Positions 34,916 to 43,746 of a stretch of 64,000 bases of DNA are shown here, piece by piece. Under the pieces are notes generated by a model. That model was not told the DNA's origin and made no database searches. It saw only the letters and a program-made list of their open reading frames with translations. Source of the stretch: Candidatus Saccharimonadota bacterium (GTDB taxonomy: Bacteria > Patescibacteriota > Saccharimonadia > Saccharimonadales > Saccharimonadaceae); the NCBI GenBank assembly GCA_017515285.1, contig JAFWGN010000008.1, positions 62,001 to 126,000 of the forward strand, written 5' to 3'. Made by a program: the position numbers and the translations under genes. How positions within the stretch are numbered: position 1 is the first letter of the stretch; each line of letters starts with the position of its first letter.

Positions 34916-35593
34916 TTACTGTTTATTGATGGTTTTAGCAATATAGAGAATGGTGGGGAGTTTTGGTGCGATGTCTTTAATTCTACTGGTTGTTTTAAGA
35001 CTACTACTTAACATTAGACGCATGATTTTGATTTCTTCCGCTCGGACGTTGCCGCCGAGTTGTTCTCTTAAAGCGGATTCGGTGGAGTCCCAGACGTAGG
35101 TTTTGAAGGGGTCGAGTTTTTTGCCTTCGGTGTCGGTGAGGAGGTTGACTTGCTCGCCGTTAGTTCTTACGAGGTTGAACCAGAACCAGGTTTCGACGAG
35201 TTCGGGGTTGACGCCGGCGTTTAAGGCGGAGAGGACTTGTTTTAAGAGGTCGAAGTATTCGGGGCCGGAGGAGGTTTCGGCGAATCTTGCGATTTGTTTC
35301 ATGACGATTCCGGCGAGTTCGAGTTCGGAGAGTTTATAAGGAATTTTGTCGTAGTGTTCGAGCATTTTGGCGCTGGTTAAAACGCAGAGCTTGTTGTTTA
35401 GGCCTTTATGGAGGGTGATTTCGGAGAGGGTGAAGAGCTCGACGGAGCCGGCGAGTTTGGACTTTTCTTTGCGGACGCCCTTTGCGATGGCGGAAATTAG
35501 GCCTTGCTCGGTGAGGAGGTTCAAAATTCGGTCGGCTTCGCCGTAATTGGTGCGACGGAGGACGAGGGCTTTAGTTCGTATATCGTTTTGCAT
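34916..35593 (-). CDS. recO: DNA repair protein RecO
   Basis: This 225-residue protein has the N-terminal OB-fold (ALVLRRTNYGEADRILNLLT, AKGVRKEKSKLAG) and a helical C-terminal half lacking zinc cysteines. RecO helps load RecA on SSB-coated DNA. Its first 23 nt overlap the end of the response regulator gene. Confidence 0.9.
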   Translation of the reverse strand: MQNDIRTKALVLRRTNYGEADRILNLLTEQGLISAIAKGVRKEKSKLAGSVELFTLSEITLHKGLNNKLCVLTSAKMLEHYDKIPYKLSELELAGIVMKQIARFAETSSGPEYFDLLKQVLSALNAGVNPELVETWFWFNLVRTNGEQVNLLTDTEGKKLDPFKTYVWDSTESALREQLGGNVRAEEIKIMRLMLSSSLKTTSRIKDIAPKLPTILYIAKTINKQ

Positions 35594-36002
35594 AGGCTAT
35601 GACTTCTTCCGGCTTCATGGTTGCTTTGTCTAGTATACCTTTTATTCCGTAAATTGACAAATCGGCCTCTGGGAGCTCCAGACTCGTCACGAGGACGACG
35701 GGGATTTTGGCGGTATCGGGATATGAGGAGAGTTCGTTAAGGAAAGTGAAGCCGTCGGCGCCGGGGAGAAGGACGTCGAGGAAAATGAGGCTCGGGAGCG
35801 GAGTTTCGAGGGCATTCATGGCGTCGAGGGCGTTTTTGAAGGTTTTTACGACGAGGTTTTGGTTATGTTTTTTGACGGCTGATTTGATACAAGAGGCGAA
35901 TAATTCGTCGTCGTCGATGACAAAAATTGTTTGAATTGTCGCATTTTTCACACGCGCCCTAATGGCGGATTTTACAGGGGTCGAGGAGGATTTTTCGGTC
36001 AA
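35571..36002 (-). CDS. Receiver-only response regulator
   Basis: This 143-residue protein has a basic N-terminal stretch of about 22 residues and one receiver domain with Asp30/Asp31, phosphoacceptor Asp76 in IFLDVLLP, a conserved Thr in VTSLE and Lys in ILDK. No output domain follows, so it must act by protein contact. Its start overlaps the end of the histidine kinase gene, so the pair is cotranslated. Confidence 0.9.
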   Translation of the reverse strand: MTEKSSSTPVKSAIRARVKNATIQTIFVIDDDELFASCIKSAVKKHNQNLVVKTFKNALDAMNALETPLPSLIFLDVLLPGADGFTFLNELSSYPDTAKIPVVLVTSLELPEADLSIYGIKGILDKATMKPEEVIAYAKRYTN

Positions 36003-36688
36003 AATAGGACTCCTTGATTCGAGACGGGAAGGTCGATGAAAAAGGTGGTCCCGTCGCGGTGGCGGATGGCGCCGACGTCGGCGCGCATGAAGCGGGCGAA
36101 TTTGGTTGCGATGTAGAGGCCGAGACCGGAGGAATCGGGGCGGAAGGAGAAGTTGACGGGGGCGTCGAGAGAGTTCTCGGCGAGTTTTTTGTAGATGTCG
36201 CTCGGGAGGGCGGGGCCGAAGTCGCGAATGGTGACGCGGACTTTGCCCTTGCGGTCGCGGACAGCGAGGCTTGAGGCGGAGTTTGAGTCGGAGTATTTGA
36301 TGGCGTTGGTGCAGAAATTGTAGATGATGGAGTGGAGAAGGTCGCGGTTGGCGATGACGAGTTTTTGGTTGTTGGAGTATTTTAGGTTGAGGGATTTTTC
36401 TTCGGAGCGGAAAAGGTATTTTAGTTCCCCCGCGATTTCGTCGCAGACGCCGCGGACGGCGACGGGTTCCATCTCGAAAAGACCGTCTTCTAGACGAGCG
36501 ATTTTGGCGAGGTCGCTGACTTGTCTTATGGCGCGGTCGGAGACGGTGACGAGTTTTTCGCGGTTTTCGGCCGTGGAGAGGGGGTCGGCGGGGTCGAGAG
36601 TGAGGGCGAGTTGGCGCATTAAAGCAAGCGGAGCCTTCAGTTCGTGCGCCGCGACAAAAATGCCATTTAAGTTTACCTCCGAGTGCAT
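35999..36688 (-). CDS. Cytosolic sensor histidine kinase
   Basis: This 229-residue kinase has the H box AAHELKAPLALMRQ with His15, the N box NFCTNAIKYSD, the G1 box RDFGPALP and the G2 box SGLGLYIATKF. There is no membrane helix and no sensory domain before the H box, so any input must come from partner proteins. The start at 36688 is chosen over 36730 because TATAAT (36695-36700) ends 6 nt upstream, a leaderless arrangement. Confidence 0.9.
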   Translation of the reverse strand: MHSEVNLNGIFVAAHELKAPLALMRQLALTLDPADPLSTAENREKLVTVSDRAIRQVSDLAKIARLEDGLFEMEPVAVRGVCDEIAGELKYLFRSEEKSLNLKYSNNQKLVIANRDLLHSIIYNFCTNAIKYSDSNSASSLAVRDRKGKVRVTIRDFGPALPSDIYKKLAENSLDAPVNFSFRPDSSGLGLYIATKFARFMRADVGAIRHRDGTTFFIDLPVSNQGVLF

Positions 36689-36745
36689 AGGACTATTATA
36701 ACACAGATTTGCGGAGAGTAAAAAGCACAATAGCCTTTTTATAAA

Positions 36746-37336
36746 TTATTTTATGATTTTGTCGATGATACCGTAGGCGAGGGCTTCGTCGGCAGACATC
36801 CAGTGGTCGCGGTCCATGTCTTTTTCGACTTGATCGAGTTTTTTGCCGGTGTTTTTAGCGAAGATTTCGGCGAGACGCTTCTTTAGGAAGACGCCTTCTT
36901 TTAACATGATTTCTTGGTCGGTGATTTTACCTTCGGTGCCGGAGGAAGGTTGGTGAATCATGATGCGGGAGTTTTCGAGACAGTAGCGGTGACCCTTGGC
37001 GCCGGACGATAAGAGCATCGCGCCCATGGAGGCTTGGAGGCCGATACCGATGGTTTCGACGACGGGTTCGACGTAGTTCATGGTGTCGATGATGGCGAGG
37101 CCGTCATAGACGGAGCCGCCGGGGGAGTTGATGTAGAGTTTGATGGGTTTTTTCGGGTCTTCGTGCGCAAGGAAGAGGAGTTGGGCGACGACGAGGTTGG
37201 CGGTGTGTGAGTTGACGTCTTCGCCGAGGAAGATGATGCGGTCGTTAAGCAAACGCGAGTAAATGTCGTAGGCGCGTTCGCCGCGAGAGGTTTCTTCGAC
37301 GACGGTGGGGACGAGGTAGTTTTTGGGTTGTTGCAT
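36746..37336 (-). CDS. clpP: ATP-dependent Clp protease proteolytic subunit
   Basis: This 196-residue serine peptidase has the full triad: Ser103 in [10 protein letters not shown], His128 in MIHQPSSG and Asp in the [11 protein letters not shown] region. It forms the proteolytic core used by ClpC, encoded two genes upstream. AAAGGAAA precedes the ATG. Confidence 0.96.
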   Translation of the reverse strand: MQQPKNYLVPTVVEETSRGERAYDIYSRLLNDRIIFLGEDVNSHTANLVVAQLLFLAHEDPKKPIKLYINSPGGSVYDGLAIIDTMNYVEPVVETIGIGLQASMGAMLLSSGAKGHRYCLENSRIMIHQPSSGTEGKITDQEIMLKEGVFLKKRLAEIFAKNTGKKLDQVEKDMDRDHWMSADEALAYGIIDKIIK

Positions 37337-37347
37337 ATTTTTCCTTT

Positions 37348-38328
37348 CTATTCTTCGATTTTCGATTCAGTGGAATTAGAGTTGATTAAACTTTGGAGTT
37401 CGGAGGAACGGACGACGGAGGAATTGTAGGTTTCGACCTTTTTATTGTAGGCGTCAATGAGAGAGTTGAGGGAGGAATTGTCGCTATTGATGGCTTGTTG
37501 CTCAGCGACGAGTTCGGCGCGACGGGAGGCGAAGGCGGCGTTAGAGGTGAAGCAGCCGGCGGTGTTTGCGCAGTTGTTAAATTCGGAAACGGCGGCGTCG
37601 AAAGCCGCGGCGCGAGCGTCGAGAGCGGCGGATTTCTCGTTGATTTCTTTTTCGAGGGCGTCGAGTTCGGATTTTAAGGATTCGATTTCAGTTTTGAGTT
37701 CGTTGAAGGGGGTGATATAGGCGGTGTAGAAGGAGACGATTTTGTCTTGGTCCTTGAAATAACGGGAATAGTGGGATTCGAGCTCGGTTGATAAATCGGC
37801 GATTTGGGTTCCGACGCGAACGTAGAGTTCATCGAGGCGTTCGGATTCGGCGTAGGCGTCGATGGTTTCTTTCAAATCGGGGTTTTTTGAATAGAATGAT
37901 TCGAGGAGCGGGATGAGCGCGGATTTTTCGACGCCGGGGAGACGATTCCAGACGGCGTGGAGAAGTTCGTGCGCCGAAGTGGACTCGCGGATGCCGGAGA
38001 GTTTGGTGTCGCTGACATTATAAACGTAAATGCGGTCGCCGGTGTAGCAACCGAGGACGGAAACTTCTTCGTCGTGCGACTCGCAGGAGTAGTTGAAATC
38101 TTCGCTCGAGGCGAGAAGCGGGCGCGTGGCGTTAAAAATGCGTTCGCCGTCCGCGGTTAGCTCGAGGCTTTGTTTGACGGTCGCCATTTCGGGGGTCGGG
38201 TTGTAGCCGAAGCCCTTAAAAGTGTCCACGACGGCAGTTTTGTTGATTAAAAGAAAGACAAGGAAGATAACGAGCGCTGAGATGGCGAAAATGAGGGGGA
38301 GTGAGGTTTTTTGCTTGCCGTTATTCAT
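37348..38328 (-). CDS. Anchored HELLH protein with coiled coil (possible metalloprotease)
   Basis: This 326-residue protein has one membrane helix (about 11-28), an extracytoplasmic domain with HELLH at 120-124 inside a helix (an HExxH zinc-binding signature), two Cys (82 and 94) and a long coiled coil (about 200-255), ending in a Ser/Asn-rich tail. A third zinc ligand is not obvious. It is encoded between clpC (8-nt overlap) and clpP, so it may share a role in protein quality control. No known family is recognised. Confidence 0.7.
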   Translation of the reverse strand: MNNGKQKTSLPLIFAISALVIFLVFLLINKTAVVDTFKGFGYNPTPEMATVKQSLELTADGERIFNATRPLLASSEDFNYSCESHDEEVSVLGCYTGDRIYVYNVSDTKLSGIRESTSAHELLHAVWNRLPGVEKSALIPLLESFYSKNPDLKETIDAYAESERLDELYVRVGTQIADLSTELESHYSRYFKDQDKIVSFYTAYITPFNELKTEIESLKSELDALEKEINEKSAALDARAAAFDAAVSEFNNCANTAGCFTSNAAFASRRAELVAEQQAINSDNSSLNSLIDAYNKKVETYNSSVVRSSELQSLINSNSTESKIEE

Positions 38329-40801
38329 GTTCTACTTTTAATTTTAACACGTTTTTTACGACCGTGATGGCGGCGACGTCGCCTTTTTTGAGGTCGCCTT
38401 TAATAATTGCTTCGGAAAGAAGGGATTCGAGATTGTCTTCAATTGCTCTGCGCAAGGGTCTCGCGCCGTTTTTGGGGTCGAAACCTTTTTTGATAAGCAG
38501 GCTCTTGACCTTTTCGTCGATTTTGAGGCCGATGCTTTGAGTGGCAAGGCGTTTTTTCAAGTCGGCGATTAAGTTGTCGAAGATTTTTTCGACGTCTTTT
38601 TCGGAAAGAGGCTTGAAAACGAGAATGGAGTCGAGGCGGTTGATGAGTTCGGGGCGCATGGACTTTTCGAGGGCGCGGCGAGCGTAGGTTTTTGACTCTT
38701 CGTATTCGCGCTCGAGGTCGGCTTTGGACTTTTTCTTGCCTTTTTCGGTGAAGCCGAAGGCGTCTTCGCGGTAGGCTTCGTTGGCGCCGAGGTTGGAAGT
38801 TAAAATGACGATGGTGTTGTTGAATTTTACCTTGGTTCCCTGGCCGTCGGTGAGGACGCCGTCTTCTAAGATTTGGAGAAGCATATTGAAAACGTCGGGG
38901 TGGGCCTTTTCGATTTCGTCGAAGAGGACGACGGAGTAAGGGTGGCGACGGACGGATTCGGTTAGTTTGCCGCCGTCGTCATAGCCGACGTAGCCAGCGG
39001 GAGCGCCGACGAGGCGCGAGACGTTATGCTTTTCACCAAATTCGGACATATCAATTTTGATGAGGGCGTTTTCGCCACCGAAGACTTCGCGGGCGATGAC
39101 GCGGGCGAGTTCGGTTTTGCCGACGCCGGTCGGGCCCATGAATAGGAAGGAGCCAATGGGGCGATTGGCGTTGCCGATGCCACTGCGGCCGCGGCGGATG
39201 GCTTTAGAGACGGATTTTATCGCTTCGTCTTGGCCGATGATGGATTTTTTCAAGTGGGTTTCGAGGTTTGCGAGGAGTTCGCGTTCGTCGCCGTGGACCT
39301 TGGAGACGGGGATGCCGGTTTTGAGAGAAATGGCGGCGGCGAGGTTATCTTCGGTTAGGACGGGAACCTCTTCTTCCTTGACCCCTTCTTTTTCGAGGGC
39401 TTCGATTTTTTGCTTGGTCTGTTCGGCTTTGGTCTTGTATTTGGCGGCGTTCTCGTAATCGTCTTTATCAGCGGAGACTTCCATCTTGTTTTCGAAAGTC
39501 TCGAGTTCGATTTTGAGTTTCTTTAATTCCCCGCCACCTTTTTTGTCGGCTTCGACTTTGGCGATGGCCGAGGCCTCGTCGATGACGTCGATAACTTTGT
39601 CGGGCATATAGCGGTCGTTGATGTAGCGGGCGGACATGGTGACGGCGGTTTCGAGGATTGAATCCGGGATGGAGACGTGGTGGTGTTTTTCGTAGTGGGA
39701 CTTAATTCCCTTCAAAATCCTCAAGGTAACGCCAGGGGTCGGTTCTTCGACGAGGACGGTTTGGAATCTTCGAGATAGGGCCTTGTCCTTTTCGATACTT
39801 TTTCGATATTCGTCGAGGGTAGTGGCGCCAATGAGGCGGATTTTGCCACGGGCGAGGGCGGGTTTTAAGATGTTGGCGGCGTCCATGGTGCCTTCGCTGG
39901 AGCCGGCGCCACTTAAAAGATGAAGCTCGTCGATGAAGAGGATGATTGAATCATCAGAAGAGGCTTCGTCGATGATGCCTTTGATGCGTTCTTCGAAGTC
40001 GCCACGATAACGAGTGCCGGCGAGAAGCGAGGAGAGATCGACTTGGTAGAGGCGCTTGCCGATGAGGAGGGACGGAACGTCGTTTTTGACGATGCGTTCG
40101 GCCAAACCTTCGACGATGGCGGTTTTGCCGACGCCAGCTTCACCGATGAGGACGGGGTTGGACTTGGTTCTTCGCGAAAGAACGGTTATCGTCCGTTCGA
40201 TTTCGCGGTCGCGGCCGATAACGGTGTCTAGTTTGCCGTTTTTGGCGAGGTTGGTTAAATCCGTTCCGAAGCGGGGGAGCCATCTTAAGGAGGATTTTTT
40301 GGTGTATTTTTCCTTTTCTTTGCCGAGTTCTAGGTTCGAGGCTTCTTTGTCGGCGAGTTCTTCAATTTCTCTGCCTAGGTTTTTAAGGTCAACGCCGAGG
40401 CTCTTTAAGAGTTCGGCGGCGTTGGAGTTGGTTTGGTGAATTAGAGCGTAGAGAAGGTGCTCCGTACCGATGACCTCGAGACCGGAGTCGATAGCGAAGT
40501 TGCTCGCCATTTGGAGAGTTAATATTAGAGATTCGGAGAGGGACATCATTGCCATTTGGCCCTCGTCCATGATGTCGATGGGGGTCTTTCCGAGGCTGTT
40601 TTCGACGTCGCTTAAAGTTATGTTCCAACCGGAAAGTAGGCGCGCGCCTTCGCTGGCGTCTTGCGCCAAGATACCGAGGAGGAGGTATTCGGTTCCCATG
40701 TAGCCTTTATTGTACTTTTTTGAGTAAAGGTCGGCTTTTTGGAGGGCTAAACGAGCGTTTTCCGAGAGGTTATGCATTATGTCAGCAAAATCATCATTCA
40801 T
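38321..40801 (-). CDS. clpC: ATP-dependent Clp protease ATP-binding subunit ClpC
   Basis: This 826-residue unfoldase has an N-terminal Clp repeat domain (about 10-150), first AAA+ module with [15 protein letters not shown], a middle UVR-like coiled segment and second AAA+ module with [15 protein letters not shown], then the C-terminal D2-small domain. It unfolds substrates for ClpP. The ATG at 40801 ([11 protein letters not shown]) is preferred over 40840 because the consensus promoter starts transcription about 4 nt upstream. Regulation by HrcA is indicated by a CIRCE operator. Confidence 0.95.
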   Translation of the reverse strand: MNDDFADIMHNLSENARLALQKADLYSKKYNKGYMGTEYLLLGILAQDASEGARLLSGWNITLSDVENSLGKTPIDIMDEGQMAMMSLSESLILTLQMASNFAIDSGLEVIGTEHLLYALIHQTNSNAAELLKSLGVDLKNLGREIEELADKEASNLELGKEKEKYTKKSSLRWLPRFGTDLTNLAKNGKLDTVIGRDREIERTITVLSRRTKSNPVLIGEAGVGKTAIVEGLAERIVKNDVPSLLIGKRLYQVDLSSLLAGTRYRGDFEERIKGIIDEASSDDSIILFIDELHLLSGAGSSEGTMDAANILKPALARGKIRLIGATTLDEYRKSIEKDKALSRRFQTVLVEEPTPGVTLRILKGIKSHYEKHHHVSIPDSILETAVTMSARYINDRYMPDKVIDVIDEASAIAKVEADKKGGGELKKLKIELETFENKMEVSADKDDYENAAKYKTKAEQTKQKIEALEKEGVKEEEVPVLTEDNLAAAISLKTGIPVSKVHGDERELLANLETHLKKSIIGQDEAIKSVSKAIRRGRSGIGNANRPIGSFLFMGPTGVGKTELARVIAREVFGGENALIKIDMSEFGEKHNVSRLVGAPAGYVGYDDGGKLTESVRRHPYSVVLFDEIEKAHPDVFNMLLQILEDGVLTDGQGTKVKFNNTIVILTSNLGANEAYREDAFGFTEKGKKKSKADLEREYEESKTYARRALEKSMRPELINRLDSILVFKPLSEKDVEKIFDNLIADLKKRLATQSIGLKIDEKVKSLLIKKGFDPKNGARPLRRAIEDNLESLLSEAIIKGDLKKGDVAAITVVKNVLKLKVEHE

Positions 40802-40811
40802 AGTAACATCT

Positions 40812-40840
40812 ATTATAGTGGGTTTAATTAGCACTGTCAA
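40812..40840 (-). promoter_or_regulatory. Consensus promoter of clpC
   Basis: On the minus strand TTGACA (40835-40840) and TATAAT (40812-40817) are 17 nt apart. The predicted start lies near 40805, giving almost no leader. The -35 box lies inside the CIRCE operator, so repressor binding would block RNA polymerase. Confidence 0.9.
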
Positions 40841-40854
40841 GCGTTGAGTGCTAA
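40828..40854 (-). promoter_or_regulatory. CIRCE operator (HrcA site)
   Basis: The 27-bp site TTAGCACTG-N9-GAGTGCTAA matches the CIRCE consensus (TTAGCACTC-N9-GAGTGCTAA) with a single mismatch at the inner end of one arm. It overlaps the clpC -35 box, implying heat-shock repression by HrcA, which is not encoded in this window. Confidence 0.92.
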
Positions 40855-40885
40855 AAAATGCCCCGTTCTCGGGTGAGAGCGGGGC
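40853..40885 (-). terminator. Terminator of the small basic protein gene
   Basis: Stem GCCCCG plus TCTC/GAGA extension (40860-40885) with a 4-nt loop, followed on the minus strand by ATTTTTT. It directly abuts the CIRCE site of clpC. Confidence 0.88.
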
Positions 40886-40899
40886 GAGGGGGAGGGAGA

Positions 40900-41307
40900 T
40901 TAGCAGACCTGCTTGATGATGGGGATGATGAAGTTGTTGGCTCCGTGGGAGCCGCCGTTTTTCAGGTAGTTTACGAAGTTTTTATACGCTTCGTAAACGT
41001 TGCCGCGGCGCCAGCGGCCGCGAGACTCGATTTCAAGCCGGATGCAGAAGTCCTTGATTTCCGAATCCGTGACGTCGCCAGATTCGGCGAAAGTGCCGAG
41101 ACGTTTTGTCAGCGCATCGACCTGGCGGTCGAGAGGCTCCGAAAGTACGCTGCGGAGTGCAAATTCCACATAGTGGCTTCGTTGCCGCTTGTCCCATTCG
41201 GGCGACGATGTTGCCTTCGGGGCTTTCTCCCTACGCTTGTAGGGTTTTCTTGTGGCACGACCGATGGCGGCCGCGCTGGTGGGGTCAGAATTGTAATATT
41301 TCGCCAT
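40900..41307 (-). CDS. Small basic protein of unknown function, highly expressed
   Basis: This 135-residue protein is Lys/Arg-rich in its first third (KPYKRREKAPK) and helical afterwards, with no membrane segment. I recognise no family. It is a single-gene unit with a perfect consensus promoter, strong AGGAGGG ribosome binding site and good terminator, so high expression is expected. A role in nucleic-acid binding is a guess from charge only. Confidence 0.78.
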   Translation of the reverse strand: MAKYYNSDPTSAAAIGRATRKPYKRREKAPKATSSPEWDKRQRSHYVEFALRSVLSEPLDRQVDALTKRLGTFAESGDVTDSEIKDFCIRLEIESRGRWRRGNVYEAYKNFVNYLKNGGSHGANNFIIPIIKQVC

Positions 41308-41335
41308 AATGAATCCCTCCTAAAGTAAAGATGAA

Positions 41336-41411
41336 ATGTACTCAGTTCCGATTCCCCTCCCCGGAATCGTATAACTGAGTACATTATAGCATAAATGGTT
41401 TAATTTGTCAA
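41336..41411 (-). promoter_or_regulatory. Consensus promoter with long dyad over the start site
   Basis: On the minus strand TTGACA (41406-41411) and TATAAT (41383-41388) are 17 nt apart. Downstream, arms 41336-41347 and 41373-41384 form a perfect 12-bp inverted repeat, with a further inner CGATTCC/GGAATCG pairing. The dyad overlaps the end of the -10 box and the transcription start, so it may be an operator or a protective 5' stem in the mRNA. Confidence 0.82.
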
Positions 41412-41421
41412 CAACTAACCG

Positions 41422-43521
41422 TTATTTAGAGTTTCTTTTCTCTATAATTTCCTGCGCGACGTTGGGTGGGACTTCCTCGTAAGCGAAGAGTTCCATCGTG
41501 GAAGCGGCGCGGCCTTGGCTCATGCTACGCAAATCAGAAGTGTAGCCGAAGAGGTTTGCGAGCGGGCAGAAGGCGCGGATGACCTTGGTGCCGCCAGGCA
41601 AATCTTCCATTTCGTCGATGCGACCACGGCGGGAGTTGATGTCGCCGATGACGTCACCCATGAAGTCCTCAGGGGTGGTGATTTCCATTTTCATGACTGG
41701 CTCAAGGAGAACTGGGTTAGCCTTTTTGATACCTTCGCGGGTAGCAAGGGCGCCAGCGAGGGTGAAGGCGAGCTCCGACGAGTCGACATCGTGGTAAGAA
41801 CCGTCGTAAAGAGTGGCTTTGACGTCGACGACTGGGTAGCCGGCGATGACGCCACCGTTAAGAGTGTCTTCGATACCTTTTTGGACAGGTTTTCTATATT
41901 CTTGCGGGACGACGCCGCCTTTGATTTGGTCGATGAACTCGAAGCCTTTGCCTGGTTCGTTCGGTTCGAACTTAACCCAGACGTCACCGTATTGACCGCG
42001 GCCACCGGACTGTTTGATGTGCTTACCTTGGGCTTCGGCGGTGCCGCGGATGGTTTCGCGGTAGGCGACTTGTGGAGCGCCAGTGTTGGCCTCGACGCCG
42101 TGTTCGCGTTTCAAGCGGTCGATGATGATTTCGAGGTGAAGCTCACCCATGCCGGAGATGATAGTTTGGCCGGTTTCTTCGTCGGTGTGGACGCGGAAGG
42201 TTGGGTCTTCCTCGGCAAGTTTAGAGAGACCGATGCCCATTTTTTCCTGGTCAGCTTTAGTCTTTGGCTCAACGGCGATAGAAACAGGAGGATCTGGGAA
42301 CTCGATGGACTCGAGGCGGATGGGGTGGGCTGGATCGCAGATGGTGGTGCCGGTTGTGCAGTCTTTAAGACCGACGACGGCGGCGATGTCGCCAGCGCCG
42401 ACGCTAGTGATTTCTTCGCGTTTGTCGGCGAACATACGGACGATACGGCCGACGCGTTCCTTGTTGCCAGTCGAGGCGTTAAGAATGAAGGAGCCGGTTT
42501 CTAGTTTACCGGAGTAGACACGGATGAAGATGAGCTTACCGACGAAGGGGTCAGTAGCAATTTTGAAGGCGAGAGCGCAGAGAGGCTCTTTGTCGTCGGC
42601 CTTACGGACTTCTTCGTCGCCAGATTTTGGATTATGGCCGACGGTTTGGCCTTGGTCGCGGTCAAGCGGAGACGGGAGATAATCGGTGACGAGGTCGAGA
42701 ACTTTTTCGACGATGACACCGCGGCCGTCACCACCGGTGACAAGGTAGAAATCGCCTTCGAGGACGCGCTTTCTTAACGCAGCCTTTAATTCGTCGGTCG
42801 TGATAGCTTCTTCGCCGCCTTCGAAGAATTTTTCCATGAGTTTTTCGTCGGCAGAGACGGCTTCCTCGACGAGGACGGCGCGGGCGTTTTTAGCTTTTTC
42901 GAGCATGTCGGCCGGGATTTCACCAACGGTGAGTTCGTGGTCGGCATAGTCTTTGTAGGTGTAAGCCTTCATGTCGACGAGGTCGACGACGCCGCAGATG
43001 TCTTTTTCGAAGCCGATGGGGAGATGAATCGCGACGGCGTTTTTAGAGAGGCGCTTGTGGATAGAGTCGAGGGACTTGTAGAAGTCGCCACCGATTTGGT
43101 TGATTTTGTTGACGAAACAGATGCGAGGGACGCCGTATTTGGTAGCCTGGCGCCAGACGGTTTCGGACTGGGCTTCGACACCCATTTTACCGTCGAAGAC
43201 GACGACGGCACCGTCGAGGACACGGAGGGAGCGTTCGACCTCAGCGGTGAAGTCGATGTGGCCTGGGGTGTCGATGATGTTGATTTTATGGCCTTTCCAG
43301 TAAGCAGTGACAGCGGCGGAAGTAATCGTGATGCCGCGTTCCTTTTCCTGTTCCATCCAGTCGGTCGTGGCGCCACCGGTGTCGCCTTTAACGAGGTCGA
43401 TTTTGTGTTTTAAGCCGGTGCGGTAAAGAATCGCCTCACTGGTCGTGGTTTTTCCGGCATCGATGTGGGCGATGATACCGATGTTGCGGAATTTTGATAG
43501 GTCTTTGACTGTTTCAGCCAT
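41422..43521 (-). CDS. fusA: Elongation factor G
   Basis: This 699-residue translocase has the GTPase motifs [20 protein letters not shown] and NKINQIGGD, and domains II-V at normal length. AAAGGAAA precedes the ATG. Unlike most bacteria it is not next to rpsL, rpsG and tuf. A structured element (43628-43728) lies about 100 nt upstream. Confidence 0.96.
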   Translation of the reverse strand: MAETVKDLSKFRNIGIIAHIDAGKTTTSEAILYRTGLKHKIDLVKGDTGGATTDWMEQEKERGITITSAAVTAYWKGHKINIIDTPGHIDFTAEVERSLRVLDGAVVVFDGKMGVEAQSETVWRQATKYGVPRICFVNKINQIGGDFYKSLDSIHKRLSKNAVAIHLPIGFEKDICGVVDLVDMKAYTYKDYADHELTVGEIPADMLEKAKNARAVLVEEAVSADEKLMEKFFEGGEEAITTDELKAALRKRVLEGDFYLVTGGDGRGVIVEKVLDLVTDYLPSPLDRDQGQTVGHNPKSGDEEVRKADDKEPLCALAFKIATDPFVGKLIFIRVYSGKLETGSFILNASTGNKERVGRIVRMFADKREEITSVGAGDIAAVVGLKDCTTGTTICDPAHPIRLESIEFPDPPVSIAVEPKTKADQEKMGIGLSKLAEEDPTFRVHTDEETGQTIISGMGELHLEIIIDRLKREHGVEANTGAPQVAYRETIRGTAEAQGKHIKQSGGRGQYGDVWVKFEPNEPGKGFEFIDQIKGGVVPQEYRKPVQKGIEDTLNGGVIAGYPVVDVKATLYDGSYHDVDSSELAFTLAGALATREGIKKANPVLLEPVMKMEITTPEDFMGDVIGDINSRRGRIDEMEDLPGGTKVIRAFCPLANLFGYTSDLRSMSQGRAASTMELFAYEEVPPNVAQEIIEKRNSK

Positions 43522-43627
43522 AAATTTCCTTTGTTATGTTTTTAGACAATAAAATAAAAGTTCAAAGAATATAATAACATAGAATTGTAAAATAATAAAG
43601 AGGTAATAAAAGGGCTCGCTTGCGGTC

Positions 43628-43728
43628 GACAGTCCGTTCGCAGGCCGCCCTCCTCGCGCCCGTCGTTACGGGGCTCGGGGGCTAATACTCGGTCGTAACC
43701 TCCGTGTTGCCTGCGAGACGGACCTGTC
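43628..43728. repeat. Structured intergenic element, family 1 copy A
   Basis: Arms 43628-43645 and 43709-43728 pair over about 16 positions and enclose an inner GC-rich hairpin, the heptamer CTAATAC (43682-43688) and GGTCGTAACCTCCGTGTTG (43691-43709). Both inner sequences recur in copy B at 48853-48991, while the closing arms differ in sequence but still pair. GGCTCGCTTG precedes both copies. It fills the gap between the ABC transporter stop and fusA. Strand and function are unknown. Confidence 0.75.
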
Positions 43729-43746
43729 TCCCCGCTCGCGTCTTTT

